The notes beneath the pieces were generated by a model. That model saw only the letters and a program-made list of their open reading frames with translations. It was not told the DNA's origin and did not search any database. DNA of 64,000 nt from Timema cristinae (taxonomy: Eukaryota > Arthropoda > Insecta > Phasmatodea > Timematidae), in NCBI GenBank assembly GCA_039000515.1, contig JBCFYV010011164.1:36491521-36555520 (forward strand), given 5' to 3'. This document shows positions 62,700 to 64,000 of this stretch, piece by piece. The position numbers were made by a program, and so were the translations under genes. How positions within the stretch are numbered: the stretch's first letter is position 1; every line of letters begins with the position of its first letter.

Positions 62700-64000
62700 G
62701 TAAAGTGTGTCCCATCCTCGGAGAGAGAGGCCTCTCATTGAAGACTTGTAGAAAGAAGGGTAAAACCTACCTCCCATCCATCGGAGAGGGAAGGCCTCTC
62801 ATTGAGACGTTGTAGAAAAAGAAGGGTAAAACTACTCCCCATCCATCAGGAGAGGAAGGCTCTATGAAGACGTTGTAGAAAAAAAGGGTACAACCTACCT
62901 CCCATCCCATCGGAGAGAGAGGCCTCATTGAAGAGTTGTAGAAAAAGAAGGGTAAACTACCTCCCCATCCATCAGGAGAGAGGAGCCTCTCATTGAAGAC
63001 GTGTAAAAAAGAAGGGTAAAACCACCTCCTCCATCAGGAGAGAGGAAGGCCTCTCATGAAACTTTAGAAAGAGGGTAAAAACCTACCTCCATCCATCAGG
63101 AGAGAGGAAGGCCTCTCATTGAAGACGTTGTAGAAAAAGAAGGGTAAAAACCTACCTCCCCATCCCATCAGGAGAGAGGAAGGCCTCTCATTGAAGACGT
63201 TGTAGAAAAAGAAGGGTAAAAACCTACCTCCCCATCCATCAGGAGAGAGGAAGGCCTCTCATTGAAGACGTTGTAGAAAAAGAAGGGTAAAAACCTACCT
63301 CCCCATCCCATCAGGAGAGAGGAAGGCCTCTCATTGAAGACGTTGTAGAAAAAGAAGGGTAAAAACCTACCTCCCCATCCCATCAGGAGAGAGGAAGGCC
63401 TCATTGAAGACGTTGTAGAAAAGAAGGGTAAAAACCTACCTCCCCATCCCATCAGGAGAGAGGAAGGCCTCTCATTGAAGACGTTGTAGAAAAGAAGGGT
63501 AAAAACCTACCTCCCCATCCCATCAGGAGAGAGGAAGGCCTCTCATTGAAGACGTTGTAGAAAAAGAAGGGTAAAAACCTACCTCCCCATCCCATCAGGA
63601 GAGAGGAAGGCCTCTCATTGAAGACGTTGTAGAAAAGAAGGGTAAAAACCTACCTCCCCATCCCATCAGGAGAGAGGAAGCTCTCATGACGTTGTAGAAA
63701 GAGGTAAAAACTACTCCATCCTCGGAGGAAGCCTCTATAAGCGTTGTAGAAGAGGGAAACCTCTCCCATCCCATCAGGAGAGAGGAAGGCCTCTCATTGA
63801 AGACGTTGTAGAAAATGAAGGGTAAAAACCTCCTCCCCATCCCATCAGGAGAGAGGAAGGCCTCTCATTGAAGACGTTTAGAAAAGAAGGGTAAAAACCT
63901 ACTCCCATCCCATCAGAGAGAGGAAGGCCTCTCATTGAAGACGTTGTAGAAAATGAAGGGTAAAAACCTACCTCCCCATCCCATCAGGAGAGAGGAAGGC
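62700..64000. repeat. 72-bp satellite array, continuing past the window
   Basis: About eighteen units of 'gaagacgttgtagaaaaaga', 'agggtaaaaacctacctccc', 'catcccatcaggagagagga', 'aggcctctcatt'. Clean units are 72 bp (e.g. 63,121-63,192). Many units, especially at both ends of the visible part, carry one- to several-base deletions. 72 is a multiple of three, giving 24-residue repeat frames on the minus strand that are not considered genes. Confidence 0.95.

Noticed and set aside
63168..63840. Minus-strand frames with 24-residue repeats
   Set aside because: By-product of the 72-bp satellite, broken wherever units have small deletions.

Overview
The window looks like nuclear DNA of an arthropod, probably an insect. 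It is AT-rich, intron-rich and crowded with transposable elements. Supporting signs are DUF4817-type and mariner-type transposase relics, tRNA-headed SINEs, an insect-style LINE reverse transcriptase relic, hAT relics, satellites, and a secreted trypsin-family protease gene with long introns. The species cannot be fixed from the sequence alone. Position 25,981-26,080 is an assembly gap of 100 N.

Layout: 1-25 kb holds no convincing host gene. It carries SINEs, foldback elements (notably a ~1 kb near-perfect palindrome at 5,823-6,880), a hAT MITE, a complete but decayed Tc/mariner-type element (8,993-10,295) sitting inside an older repeat, and two satellite arrays (46 bp and 60 bp units). From the gap to about 29.65 kb lies a GC-richer block that I read as the late-gene block of an endogenous adintovirus/Polinton (Maverick): penton C-terminus, core/pVI-like protein, hexon, an unknown ORF with a YVKG-E-K motif, adenain-type protease, and another unknown ORF. 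All lie on the + strand and all are broken by frameshifts and stops.

From 32,911 to 56,512 runs one host gene, a secreted trypsin-like serine protease in seven exons. The catalytic His, Asp and Ser, the Asp189 specificity residue and the IVGG activation site are all visible. It has lost both cysteines of the C191-C220 bridge, and exons 6 and 7 disagree in phase by one base. Its introns are filled with a LINE relic, a KIAA1586-like hAT relic, SINEs, several foldback MITEs and a mariner that begins 14 bases inside intron 6.

56.6-64 kb returns to repeats: SINEs, a second hAT relic, the integrase tail of a Gypsy-type LTR element, a Harbinger-like MITE, and a 72-bp satellite that runs off the right edge.
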